The notes under the pieces were generated by a model that ran no database searches, was not told where the DNA came from, and saw nothing but the letters and a program-made list of their open reading frames with translations. This document shows, one piece after another, positions 1-10,295 of a stretch of 64,000 nt of DNA. Source of the DNA: Aquarana catesbeiana (taxonomy: Eukaryota; Chordata; Amphibia; Anura; Ranidae); the NCBI RefSeq assembly GCF_042186555.1, contig NC_133325.1, positions 675,196,802 through 675,260,801 of the forward strand, in the 5' to 3' direction. The translations under genes were made by a program, and so were the position numbers. Numbering within the stretch: the stretch's first letter is position 1; each line of letters starts with the position of its first letter.

Positions 1-469
1 GTTGTTCCCCTCCCCGGATTCACTGCTTTCTACAGACTGAATAATATACACTGATTTGGGTTATTTGCACAAAAGAAATATAGCAGTATACATTTTGGCC
101 TAAATTTATGAAGAATGCTTCTTAATTTGCAAAATGTTTTAACAGAAACTAAGAAAAACACATTTTTTTTCAAAATGTTTGGTCTTTTTTTGTTTATTTA
201 GCATGAAATAAGAAATAAGAAAAAAAAAAACAGCGGTGAATAAATACTTCGGAAAGAAAGCTCTATTTGTGTGGAAAAAATTATAAAGGTTTCATATGGG
301 TACAGTGTTGCATGACTGTAATTGTCATTCAAAGGGTCACTGGCCTGGGCAGGAAGGGGTTAAAAGTGTCTGGTATTGAAGCAGTTAAATAGGCTACTAA
401 TGCCAAAGTCCATCCAAACATGCATGCTCTTGTGCTGTAATAACATTTTGTAAATAAGTAGGTTTTTCT
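1..469. other. AT-rich DNA, no gene seen
   Basis: I see only AT-rich sequence with short A and T runs and no coding signal. It leads into the VNTR that follows. Confidence 0.5.
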
Positions 470-880
470 CCTTCACTGATGGGCACTGATGAGGCTGCAC
501 TGATGGGCACTGATAAGGCGGCACCAATGAGGTGGCACTGATGGGCACTAATATTCAGCACTGATGGTCACTGATAGGCGGCACTGATGGGCACTGATGG
601 ACATTGATAGGTGGCACTGATGGGCACTCATAGGTGGCACTGATAAGTGCCCATCAGTGCAGCCTTATAGTGCTTATCAGTGGCACTGATAGGTGGCGCG
701 GATGAACACTGATAGGTCACGCTGGACACTGATAGATGGCACTGAAGAGCATCACTGATAAGGAGGCACTGGCAGTCATTAATGGGCACTGATTGGCATC
801 CCTGGTGGTCATAGGTGGCATACCTGGTGGTCATCATAGGTGGGCATCCCTGGTGGCCCTGGTGGTCCTGATGGGCATCC
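470..880. repeat. degenerate VNTR, 'ggcactgatgggcactgat' type
   Basis: The word gcactgatgggcactgat and close variants recur about every 10-25 bp. Units are diverged and change orientation near 650 (reverse-complement 'agtgcccatcagtgc'). The open frames here come from the stop-poor repeat. This is a type of dispersed VNTR common in ranid genomes; that last point is recollection, not seen here. Confidence 0.75.
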
Positions 881-1201
881 TCCAGGGGGCTACGCTGATA
901 ATCTATCAGCACAGAACCCCCTGTCAGGAGAGCAGCTGATCGGCTCTCTTCTCCTCGTGTCTGTCAGACACGATAGAGGAAAAGCTGATACATGGCTTTT
1001 CCTGTTTACACAGTGGTCAGCTGTGATTGGACACAGCTGATCATCTGGTAAAGAGCCTCCGTCAGAGGCTCTTTACCTATATCAGAGTTGCGGTGTGTCA
1101 GACCGACATACTGTATCACCGATCGCCGTGCTGCGCGCCCCCACAGGCATGCGCTGGCATGTTATTCTGAAAGACGCCATATGACGTCCAGTCAGGATAA
1201 C

Positions 1202-1249
1202 TGAACCACTTCCCAGCCGTCAATCTGCTATAGGCCAGGCGGGAAGTGG
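1202..1249. repeat. short hairpin, aaccacttccc...gggaagtggtt
   Basis: An imperfect inverted repeat (AACCACTTCCC against GGGAAGTGGTT) lies directly before the TTAA-flanked MITE. It looks like the end of another short inverted-repeat element covering part of 900-1250, whose other end I could not place. Confidence 0.5.
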
Positions 1250-1253
1250 TTAA

Positions 1254-1748
1254 AGGGGTTGTAAAGGTTTTTTTGTTTTGTTTTTTAAAGGAACATGTTA
1301 TACTTACCTCCTCTGTACAAGGGTTTTGCACAGAGCGGCCCGATCCTCCTTTTCTGGGTTTCCCCAGCGGTGCTCCTAGCTCCTCCTCCGCATTGAGTGC
1401 CCCCACAGAGAGCCGCATTCCATGGGGGCACTTGTGCGGGCACGCTCCCGAGTCCTGCTGCTGCATCCTTTGACACAGACAGCAGGACTCGGACTCGGAC
1501 CCGGCCCGGGCTCCTGTGTCACTGGATTTGATTGACAGCAGCGGGAGCCAATGGCTCCTGCTGCTATCAATCTATCCAATGAGGACCCGAGACAGCGGCT
1601 GGAGCTGCTGCGCTCTTCCTCGTCACTGCAAAGATCGGGTTCAGGTAAGTAAAAGAGGGGCTCTTGGGGGCTGCTGCACTACAGAAGATTTTTCACCTTA
1701 ATGCATAGAATGCATTATGGTGAAAAACCTTGAGGGTTTACAACCCCT
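1254..1748. mobile_element. MITE with TTAA target duplication (piggyBac-type)
   Basis: The left end AGGGGTTGTAAAGG and right end GGGTTTACAACCCCT are inverted repeats, flanked on both sides by TTAA (1250-1253 and 1749-1752). A TTAA duplication is the piggyBac superfamily signature. The ~495-bp GC-rich interior has no transposase. The assignment rests on termini and duplication only. Confidence 0.7.
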
Positions 1749-2402
1749 TTAAAGGCCACAATGCTTCACTTACCTGGAAAGATAATCTATTAGCCATTTC
1801 AGTAGTAGATTGACCTCAAACTAGGCTAATTACTGTTTCTGCTACCGCAAATTTAACAAGAATTCATAGACTCACTGTACTTTCGTAAATATTTAATAGA
1901 TATTTGCTCAAAGCAGAACATTTTTTTATAAATTAATAAATGTATGGCAAGAATGTGTTTTTCCTCTCTAACATTATTCTAGGAAATACATAACAAAAGG
2001 TGTGATTTTAAAGGCCATCACTGATTAAATTATTTATTAGAATAACATTATATAAAACTGAGCTTGATTGCTCTAGTTGTGTTGAGTTTAAACTGCAGTC
2101 TAGATAAATATTTTTTAACGGTTTGCTTCGGTAAGGTTGCAATGATTCATCCCTAGAGGGCTTACTGCTTTCAGAGCATATGGCTAGCAGAAAACAAGGT
2201 CATTTGTGTTCTGTCATTTATCCTGTTAATATAGAAGTAGTTGTAGGCTTAGATGAGTTAGTATTAGTATGAAGATTTACTGCACATTTTACTTAGATCA
2301 ACTACTTCACGGGATTGATAGTTTGACTCAAAGAACATATATTATATTACATTTCATATTTGTGCAGTATGATAAAGATTAGGCCTCAATGAGCAATATA
2401 TA
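1749..2402. other. AT-rich spacer, nothing recognised
   Basis: Non-repetitive-looking AT-rich DNA between two elements. I see no ORF or conserved motif. Confidence 0.4.
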
Positions 2403-2699
2403 CACTGCGCAAAATTATAAAAGCAACACTTTTATGTTTGCCCCTATTTATCATGAGCTAAACTCAAAGATCTATGACTTTTTCTATGTACACAAAAGGC
2501 CTATTTCTCTCAAATATTGTTCACAAATCTGTCTAAATCTGTGTTAGTGAGCACTTCTCCTTTGCCAAGATAATAAATATACCTCACAGGTGTGGTATAT
2601 CCAGATGCTGATTAGACAGCGTGATTATTGCACAGGTGTGCCTTAGGCTGGGCACAATAAAAGGCCACTCTAAAATGTGCAGTTTTATCACACAGTACA

Positions 2700-3567
2700 A
2701 TGCCACAGATTTTGCAAGTTTTAAGGGCGCGTGCAATTGGCATGCTGACTCCAGGAATGTCCACCAGGGCTGTTGCCCTTGAATTGAATTTCTCTACCAT
2801 AAGCCGTCTCCAAAAGTGTTTCAGAGAATTTGGCAGTACATCCAACCGGAGTCACAACCGCAGGCCACGTGTAACCACACCAGCGCAGGACCTCCACATC
2901 CAGCATCTTCACCTCCAAGATCGTCTGAGACCAGCCACCCAGACAGCTGCTGCAACAATCGGTTTGCATAACCAAAGAATTTCTGCACAAGCTGTCAGAA
3001 ACCGTCTCCGGGAAGCTCATCTGCATGCTCGTCGTCCTCATTGGGGTCTCAACCTGACTGCAGTTTGTCGTCGTAAGCGACATGAGTGGGCAAACGCTCA
3101 CATTCGATGGCGTCTGGCACTTTGGAGAGTCGTTCTCTTCACAAATTAATCCCGGTTTTCACTGTACAGGGCAGATGGCAGACAGCACGTATGCCATTGT
3201 GTGGGTGAGCGGTTTGCTGATGTCAACGTTGTGGATCGAGTGGCCCATGGTGGCAGTGGGGCTAAGGTATGGGCAGGCGTATGCTATGGACAACGATGTT
3301 GGAAGGATCTGTACACAATTCCTGGAAGCTGAAAACATCCCAGTTCTTGCATGGCTAGCATACTCACCGGACATGTCACCCATTGAGCATGTTTGGGATG
3401 CTCTGGATCAGCGTATACGACAGTATGTTCCAGTTCCTGCCAATATCCAGCAACTTCTCACAGCCATTGAAGAGGAATGGACTAACATTTCACAGGCCAC
3501 GATCAACAACCTGATCAACTCTATGCAAAGGAGATGTATTGCACTGCGTGGTCACACCAGATACTGA
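2700..3567 (+). pseudogene. Tc1-like transposase, inactivated
   Basis: In the family this enzyme cuts and pastes the element using a DDE/D catalytic triad. The first frame (2700-3149) holds the N-terminal paired-type helix-turn-helix region. At 3144-3149 the expected 'FTDE' reads FTN-stop: the catalytic Asp is now Asn and the next codon is TAA. The sequence continues in frame with several aberrant residues. The segment between about 3270 and 3295 has lost roughly 100 bp compared with relatives, judged from family knowledge. The C-terminus (about 3305-3567) keeps the 'SPDMSPIEHVWD' block with the third catalytic acid and ends in a normal TGA. The start at 2700 is the only ATG that gives the usual N-terminus. 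Confidence 0.9.
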
Positions 3568-3932
3568 CTGGTTTTTGGAACCCCGAACCCAGGGCCGTCG
3601 TTTCGCATGGGCAAGCTGGGCAATTGCTCGGGGGCCCCACTTGCCCCTGAGCCACTGGTCTCGTATTTCTCATGTAGAATTATTAGCCCCGAGTGTAAAC
3701 ATCCAGTGATTTATGGACTAGCTGGGGGGCGGGGCCCACCCATCCATCCCCAACATCAGTGCTTAGATTTGACAGCTCCACTCTCACTGCAGCTGCACGC
3801 CCCCATACCGATATGCGGGGTCCCCAGAAAACTGCCTGTATACACTGTGACTGCTGGCTGGGGAGGAAGGTGGCGGGACCCATTGCAACTACTGCATGTG
3901 CACAGTTCCAGGGCATGCTGCAGAGTATCACT

Positions 3933-5251
3933 AAAATAAACCATAAACAATACCGCGCTAACATAAAGGTTGTTCTACTAATGATTAGCAGAGTGAAATA
4001 AATATTAAGCTGCAATCTTATCGTGAGGCGTGCACACAAACATAAGAAGAAAAAATCAAAAAAAAATCAAAAAAAAATCAAAAAAAACAAAAAATCAAAA
4101 AAAAAAAATCAAAAAAAAAAAAAGACTGCGCTAAGACAAAAGGCAACAATCATGTGATATGACTAATCAGAACATATGAATATGTTTAAAATTGAGTTTT
4201 TCAAAATTAATATTTATGAATAAAAAACACCAGAGCTTTCTTAAAAAAGTGACTGAAAATATATAATAACCAAATAAAGATATAAAAAGTCCCAAATGAA
4301 GGTAAGAAAAAGTGACTAGTGTCACAAAAACACACAGTCCCTGGAGCCAAGGCAAAATGCAAACAATGATCTTGGACATGTAACGCAATCCTTGGAGCCA
4401 AGGTAGATGTATTCAGTGTACATAGACGTAAAACACCCAGTGAAAAATCCTCCACCTAATAAGATGTCCGCTTACCAGAGGTAAGCTGTGAATCAGCTTA
4501 GTATTAACCTCTCCACGGGGAAGATCAGCTCCTCAGGTCTCCAACCAAGGAAGGGGGTGGGCAGGATCTTACGATGTGTTTAGCTCAATCCACACAGTAG
4601 GAGGACCCTGCAGGTAAGCTTATAATAAAGCTTGAATCTAGCAGCCTCAAGCAGACTCACAGCTCTTCAAGACAGGTGTATTCGCCAACTCGAGTTGGCG
4701 AATACACCTGTCTTGAAGAGCTGTGAGTCTGCTTGAGGCTGCTAGATTCAAGCTTTATTATAAGCTTACCTGCAGGGTCCTCCTACTGTGTGGATTGAGC
4801 TAAACACATCGTAAGATCCTGCCCACCCCCTTCCTTGGTTGGAGACCTGAGGAGCTGATCTTCCCCGTGGAGAGGTTAATACTAAGCTGATTCACAGCTT
4901 ACCTCTGGTAAGCGGACATCTTATTAGGTGGAGGATTTTTCACTGGGTGTTTTACGTCTATGTACACTGAATACATCTACCTTGGCTCCAAGGATTGCGT
5001 TACATGTCCAAGATCATTGTTTGCATTTTGCCTTGGCTCCAGGGACTGTGTGTTTTTGTGACACTAGTCACTTTTTCTTACCTTCATTTGGGACTTTTTA
5101 TATCTTTATTTGGTTATTATATATTTTCAGTCACTTTTTTAAGAAAGCTCTGGTGTTTTTTATTCATAAATATTAATTTTGAAAAACTCAATTTTAAACA
5201 TATTCATATGTTCTGATTAGTCATATCACATGATTGTTGCCTTTTGTCTTA
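3933..5251. mobile_element. palindrome-bearing insertion with 13-bp duplication
   Basis: The 13-mer GCAGAGTATCACT occurs at 3920-3932 and again at 5252-5264, bracketing 1.3 kb. The left ~200 bp starts aaaataaaccataaacaata and ends in (A6-8 TC)n runs. The rest is a perfect palindrome. The left edge resembles the start of the insertion at 31714 ('taaacaatac...cgcgc'), suggesting the same family inserted in minus orientation. A 13-bp duplication fits target-primed retrotransposition. No coding region is recognised. Confidence 0.7.
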
Positions 5252-5253
5252 GC
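4130..5253. repeat. perfect spacerless palindrome, ~562-bp arms
   Basis: Positions 4130-4691 are the reverse complement of 4692-5253, centred on CTCGAG at 4689-4694, with no mismatch in the stretches I compared. The two arms therefore give mirror-image identical ORFs (4207-4455 minus and 4928-5176 plus, 82 codons each), which I do not regard as genes. It could be a real foldback structure or an assembly or read artefact. Confidence 0.9.
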
Positions 5254-6342
5254 AGAGTATCACTGCTGGCTTGGGTGCATGGCGGGTGGAGTGCATGTGC
5301 AGGGTGACAACAGTGAACCTGTTGAACATCCTGCCTGGGTGTCCTCTTCTCTCCTGTGTAACTCCTCCTTCCCCCACCCTTGCTTTCATCCTTACAATAA
5401 GCAGGTAGAAGACAGAATGTCCAAGCAGAAGGTGGGAGCTGTCCAACTTTTCAAGTTAAAAAGCCTGTGATTTGTTGCTAGGGACGGTCCTAGAAACCAG
5501 TCGTTTGTCTGTTACATGGAAAGTTGAACAGCTCCTGCCTTCTGCTCGGACATGCCGCATCCTCTGTCTTCTCCCTGCTGTGTAAGGTAAGGGAGGGAGC
5601 ACTGACATAAAGGGAACTGTGTTTGTTGCAAAGAAAGAAGATGGCTGTAAAGGGGACCGGGATACCAGAAAGGAGGGGACTGTGAAAGGAAGTGGGTGTT
5701 AGGGGGGGGGGATCAGTGTATGTGTCAGGAGGGGGATCGGTGTATGTGTCAGGAGGGGATCAGTAGTGTAGGGGTCTGGTAGGTTGGTTTAGTAGTCAGC
5801 ATGGATGGGCACTGGTGAGCCAGGCAGCAACCAGCAAGTGAGTAATTTCTTGCTATTCAAACTCGTGTTATAGTGTCCAAACATTGTGTTAATGTTTAAA
5901 CACTGATTTTGTTGGAAGTACCGATAAATATAGCCTTTATGATCATTTTCATTTTTATTCTCGTGAGTGATTGTGTAGACAGGACCCCAGTGCACTGTAT
6001 TGCCCGGGGGCCTATAATGCTCTTAAGGTGGCACTGCCTGAACCCCCCGATAAAGTAAAACTGCACATTTTAGAGTGGCCTTTTATTGTGACAGCCTAAG
6101 GCACACCTGTGCAGAAATCATGCTGTCTAATCAGCATCTGAATATGCCACACCTGTGAGGTGGATGGATTATTTCGGCAAAGGAGAAGTGCTCACTAACA
6201 CAGATTTAGACAGATTTGTGGACAATATTTGAGAGAAATAGGCCTTTTGTGTACATAGAAAAAGTCATAGATCTTTGAGTTCAGCTCATGATAAATAGGG
6301 GCAAACACAAAAGTGTTTCACGTTTTATAATTTTGCTCAGTG

Positions 6343-6690
6343 TAGTTGTCAAAGTGTATACAGGGTCATAATTCTGGAGTTCATATGATCGAAATGTAAC
6401 CATGCTGCTGCCTGTATCTTCATTATCTAGACCTAAGAAACAACACATCGGTTGGTAAGCATAATTGATTGTTCACTGGCACTGCAGTTTTAAGTTTATA
6501 TTTATCAACATCATAGAAAAGGTTACAAAATCATTCAAATTTTGCATATCCAAGCAGCTTCTTCAGTTCTAATGAGTGACAGGAACATACCCTTGCAACC
6601 TGGTAATTCAATCACTTTAAAGCGGAAGTAAAGTCATTATCAGGAACCATGAATCAGACCGAGACAGAAGTAAAGTTAAATTACACTTGT
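6343..6690. other. unassigned spacer
   Basis: I see no gene or clear repeat. The sequence is AT-rich and leads into a trinucleotide tract. Confidence 0.4.
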
Positions 6691-6729
<39 letters not shown>

Positions 6730-6730
6730 A
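6691..6730. repeat. (AAT)n/(ATT)n microsatellite
   Basis: TTAATAATAATAATAATAAT continues into ATTATTATTATTAA, a trinucleotide run that flips into its own complement and so can fold into a hairpin. Confidence 0.95.
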
Positions 6731-7074
6731 GGTAAACAGAGTAAGCGTTCTCAAAACAAGCCAGAGTTCAGTAACCGGATCGGGTAGTCAGCCAAGCAAA
6801 TGTCAGAGAGCCAGAGATAAACGTAGTAGTACAGCAAGCAGGATCAGGAGCCAGAAGGAATGTCAGCCAAGCAAGTCTTCAAAAGGAACACAGGAGAAAG
6901 TCTCTGTAATGATGACAAAGGTGAAGGCAGAGATCAAGTGAGCGACTTTAAGTAGGCAGGACTAACGAGCAGAATCAACAACAGCTGGGTAATTGTGGAG
7001 AGAGATGGGAGCTGGTAATTAGCCGACAGCTTAACGGCCAGCTCAGAGAAGGAAGGGCTGAGCCCAGCCCTGAC
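6731..7074 (-). mobile_element. probable solo LTR fragment (minus strand)
   Basis: On the minus strand the block begins TGTCAGGGCTGGGCTCAGCC at 7074 and runs on as CT-rich DNA. I recognise this as the form of a dispersed amphibian LTR beginning TGT. The other end and a target duplication were not found, so the far boundary is arbitrary and the assignment tentative. Confidence 0.35.
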
Positions 7075-7628
7075 AGTCATCCATTTAACAGTTTCAAAAA
7101 ACAGTTACATTTCTGGCATGTGGCAGAAATATAACACTCCCATTGGTTGTGCTCTCAACCAAACTCAAACCATCCAATGGCTGGTGTCATAACTGATCAT
7201 GTGCAGCAGCATGACAGCTGTAGAATAACCGCTTGCCGACCATATAATGTATATATATATTGCGGCAAGGCAGCTCCCCTGCTCTTGATCACGTACCTAG
7301 TACGTGATCCACGCTCCCTAGCAGGGGCCACGTGTGTGCCTGAGGCAAAAAGGAAGTTCTGGACAGCCGCACTCCGGAATATAGCCTTTATTAGTTAAAA
7401 GTCCAACAGATAAAAGCCACAGCAAAAAAAAGGGACAAACGAGCTGATGCGTTTCACACTTAACAGTGCTTAGTCATAGCCTAGGCCCACAAGCTATGCT
7501 CTTTAGGGAGGGGGAGATGGATTCCCAGGGTTTTTTTCCTGTTAACAGTCTTGCCGCCGTGTTTTGGATGAGTTGTAAGCGCGCAAGCTGATATTGGGGT
7601 AGTCCTACGTAGAGCGAATTTGCGTAGT

Positions 7629-7940
7629 CATTAGGTACAGTGTACAGATTTTTTTATTGATCACTGTATTAGTGTCACTGGTGGCACTAGGTAGCGTTAT
7701 CGGCAGTCCCAGATAGCATCAGGGTACAAGTCACATATTCGCTAATAACGTTTTACCCCCCTGATCACCCCCCAGTTAACCCTTTCACTGCCCTGTTACA
7801 GTGTCATTAGTACAGTGTACAGATTTTTGTTTTGATCACTGTATTAGTGTCATGGGTGATGCTAGATATTGTTAGCGTCAATCCCAGATAGCGTCAGATT
7901 TCCCGCCACATATTCACTAATAAATGTTAACCCTTTGATC
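7629..7940. repeat. tandem duplication, ~175-bp unit, two copies
   Basis: Both copies contain tacagtgtacagattttt, gatcactgtattagtgtca and cccagatagc at the same spacing, with scattered differences. It lies in the non-coding left part of the piggyBac-like element. Confidence 0.8.
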
Positions 7941-8329
7941 GCCACTAACACACACACACACACTATACACCTCCATTGCTAGAATAGTGTCTGAACGTAT
8001 CAATATCTTTGATCATATCAGAACTATACTAGGGCCCCCAATAGTATAATGTCCACAAAAATGCAGCATTAGCAGGATCAACCTTGACACCTGCCAGTGC
8101 CAGCACCTGCGTTTAGCCCCTCGCCCCCCCCCCCCCCCCCCCAAGTCAGTAGATCACTGTCACTTCTGATACACAGTACACAACACCACAGCATTTGCAG
8201 AATCAGGCCTGATCTCTGCTAGCACTAGCAGGTAAAACATTTTTAGTGGTTCAAACAGTCTTTTACAGCCAGGTGCTTTTGTGAGTCGCACTAGGTACCT
8301 GTAAATTTAGTGGCCAAAATTTCAAACGA

Positions 8330-8960
8330 AAGGTACACTAGTGAAGAGGCCTACAGGATACTGAGCATGACAGATGAGATTGATGGGGAGTCCTCACTAT
8401 CAGAATCAGGCTCAGTCTAAGAACCTGTAGAGAGCAGCGGCACCCTGACAGCTTAGACAATGGAGTAGTGGTCCCTGCTATGGTCAGGCATACCCGACCC
8501 CTCGCCCAGGTTCCTGAGGTGATACTGTTGCATGATGATTCCTGTATGCAGCAGAGTGCTAGTGCCGATCTATCTTCTGGTGAACTGGTGAGCACCAGCG
8601 GCCTAGTACACCCTGGTCATAGTCAAACCAGCACTGCAGTAACACTTGGTGACGTGGCAAGTCCCATAAGTGCAGTTCAAGCTGGTGCGGTGGCTAGCAC
8701 AAGTAGTGTCCCGCAGCCAACAAGAATGCAAACACAGCCCAGTAGAGCCCATAGTGCCTGCAAGTCCTAATTGGGAGCCCACAGATTCTGCAGTGCCTGT
8801 ACTTCTCCCATTCCCTGGCCTACCCTGAATTCAGGTGGAAACAGCAGATTTAAGCCCCCCTGTTTTTTGGGGCTGTTTTTCGTGGATGATTTAGATTACA
8901 TTTTGAGAGACCCTAGCCTGGAACGTTTAAAGTTTTTTACAGTTACAAAAAAAAAAAAAG
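8330..8960 (+). pseudogene. piggyBac-like transposase N-terminal remnant
   Basis: Fragments in changing frames match the expected layout of a piggyBac-type transposase N-terminus: a 'YTSEEAYRIL' start near 8333, an acidic Ser/Glu-rich stretch (DEIDGESSLSESGS), a long low-complexity Ser/Pro region (8468-8770), then 'PNWEP', 'PFPGLP' and 'ETADLSPPVF' near 8770-8860. Stop codons and at least one frameshift interrupt it. The catalytic core is absent: the sequence leaves the family near 8940 in an A-rich run. I assign it by motif order, not overall similarity. Confidence 0.5.
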
Positions 8961-9235
8961 AAGAGGTTTAAAAAAACCTATACAAAAATTAAAAAAGCCA
9001 AAAATAGTTGTCCTTTTTTTGAGTTAATGTTCTGCTCTTACTGTTGTTACTGTGTTTTATTGTTAACCATTGTTTGCTTTGCAGGTATGACATTTATCTG
9101 CAGCACTGATCTTATTATTCTGACAGCAACAGGGTTTGCTTTTAGAATACATAATGTAGGAGGTGATTTCATCCCCCACAGTTAAAGCAGAGTTCTAGCC
9201 CGAATTAAAAATATTTAAAAGTCAGCAGCTACAAA
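8961..9235. other. unassigned AT-rich DNA
   Basis: T-rich and A-rich sequence with no gene or repeat I can name. Confidence 0.4.
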
Positions 9236-9535
9236 CAGTGGCATTGCTAGGGGGTGGCTTCTTGGGCTATAGCCCTGAATATGGGGCCCACAGCTCCGAG
9301 TCTCTTACTGGGTGCAGCCAGGGCCGAATTAACATAGGGGCAGGGCTCTAGTCCTGTGGGAACGCATGGGAACGGCGTTCCTGTACTTTTGCACAGCAGG
9401 TATGTCGTTCCCATTAGCAGGAGGGCTGATCCTGTGCCGTGGCTGCAGCGGCACCCAGGGCCGATCCTGGGAGGCTCAGGTGCAGAGTCCTTCCCTCCCT
9501 CCCTCCTTCCTCTTAAGTGCCTCTCTGGGCTCACT

Positions 9536-9708
9536 GCAATGTTCGGCGGCTGGCCACTGTAACAAAGTCCCACTCCTAGACTGGCTTCTGTCCTAGGCGG
9601 AACACTGATTCCATTTCCTGGCATTGGAACAGTGTTTTGCCTATCACAGGAGCCGCCAGCAGTCTAGGAGGCGGGACTTTGTTACAGTGGCCGGCCGCCG
9701 AACATTGC
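9536..9708. repeat. inverted repeat, ~46-bp arms
   Basis: Arms 9536-9581 (starting gcaatgttcggcggctggcc) and 9662-9708 (ending ccggccgccgaacattgc) are near-perfect reverse complements around an ~80-bp loop, inside the hAT-like element. Confidence 0.85.
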
Positions 9709-9774
9709 AGACCCATGCTCCATGACACAGCAGGAGATGCTCACTGTGTATAATCCAGTCAGGTGAGTCTGCAA

Positions 9775-10072
9775 TGATGGGCACAGTGAGGCGGCATTGA
9801 TGGGCACAGTGAGGCTGCGTTGATGGGCACAAGTGAGGCTGCGTTGATGGGCACAAGTGAGGCTGCGTTGATGGGCACAAGTGAGGCTGCGTTGATGGGC
9901 ACAAGTGAGGCTGCGTTGATGGACACAGTGAGGCTGCATTGATGGGCACAGGTGAGGGCACAGTGAGGCTGCATTGATGGGCATAGTGAGGCTGCATTGA
10001 TGGGCACAGTGAGGTTGCATTGATGGGCACAGTGAGGCTGCATTGATGGGCACAGTGAGGCTGCATTGAAAC
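9775..10072. repeat. 24-bp VNTR
   Basis: About 12 copies of a unit like tgatgggcacaagtgaggct (plus 4 bases), with 23-24-bp periods and one shortened copy near 9950. Because 24 is a multiple of three and the minus strand lacks stops, it yields 94-146-codon open frames (PINAASLCPS type). I do not call these genes. Confidence 0.95.
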
Positions 10073-10295
10073 ATCATGACACATTGTGGTGTTTTTTTTT
10101 TTTGTTAGTATAGCATACGGGTTAAATTCTTTTGTTGTTACATCTGTTCTATGTTTAATGCATGTGAATTTTGGAGGTGTCCTCGTAAACTGGCACTTTA
10201 TAATAAATGTTGCAGTTTATGTGTTAAAAAGGGAGTACGTAGGTGGGGGAATATTGGGTGGGTTCCCACAGTTTTTTCCCAGGACTTGACCCCTG

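Larger units (their letters stand above)
3590..6040. mobile_element. hAT-like element nested in the Tc1 element
   Basis: It starts CAGGGCCGTCG and ends GGCACTGCCTG; CAGG...CCTG with GGGCC-rich subtermini fits a hAT element. The flanks resemble each other (CCGAACCC before, TGAACCCC after), consistent with a decayed 8-bp duplication, but the match is not exact. The interior has no recognisable transposase. It includes GC-rich DNA at 3600-3930 and 5265-5990, and the palindromic insertion between them. Confidence 0.6.
2403..6342 (+). mobile_element. Tc1/mariner-like element with ~290-bp TIRs
   Basis: The termini CACTGCGCAAAATTATAAAA (left) and the complement of TTTTATAATTTTGCTCAGTG (right) are flanked by the TA dinucleotide expected of Tc1/mariner. 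The inverted repeats run about 2403-2690 and 6052-6342 and agree along nearly their full length. The native element would be ~1.5 kb. The extra ~2.45 kb is a later insertion at 3590-6040, just after the transposase stop. The transposase inside is dead. Confidence 0.9.
7226..8960 (+). mobile_element. decayed piggyBac-like element
   Basis: The left end TAACCGCTTGCCGACC matches a frog piggyBac-type terminus (recollection). A remnant of a piggyBac N-terminal coding region lies at 8330-8960. The interior has a tandem ~175-bp duplication (7630-7940), a CA run near 7950 and a 19-C tract (8124-8142). A foreign-looking stretch at about 7342-7620 carries the motif gatgcgtttcacacttaaca. The right end was not found. 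Confidence 0.5.
9341..10295. mobile_element. hAT-like non-autonomous element carrying a VNTR
   Basis: The left end CAGGGCTCTAGTCCTGTGGG and the complement of the right end (CAGGGGTCAAGTCCTGGG) agree. The flanking 8-mers CATAGGGG and TGTAGGGA differ only by three transitions, consistent with an old 8-bp duplication. Three more hAT-type left ends sit beside or within it: CAGTGGCATTGCTAGG at 9236, CAGGGCCGAATTAAC near 9309 and CAGGGCCGATCCTGGG near 9456. No transposase is present. The interior holds an inverted repeat and a 24-bp VNTR. Confidence 0.6.

Noticed and set aside
4207..5216. Two pairs of identical ORFs (82 and 73 aa) on opposite strands
   Set aside because: They are the two arms of the palindrome read in mirror image. 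No family recognised.
9644..10084. 146-, 131- and 94-codon minus ORFs with 'PINAASLCPS' repeats
   Set aside because: These are translations of the 24-bp VNTR in three frames.
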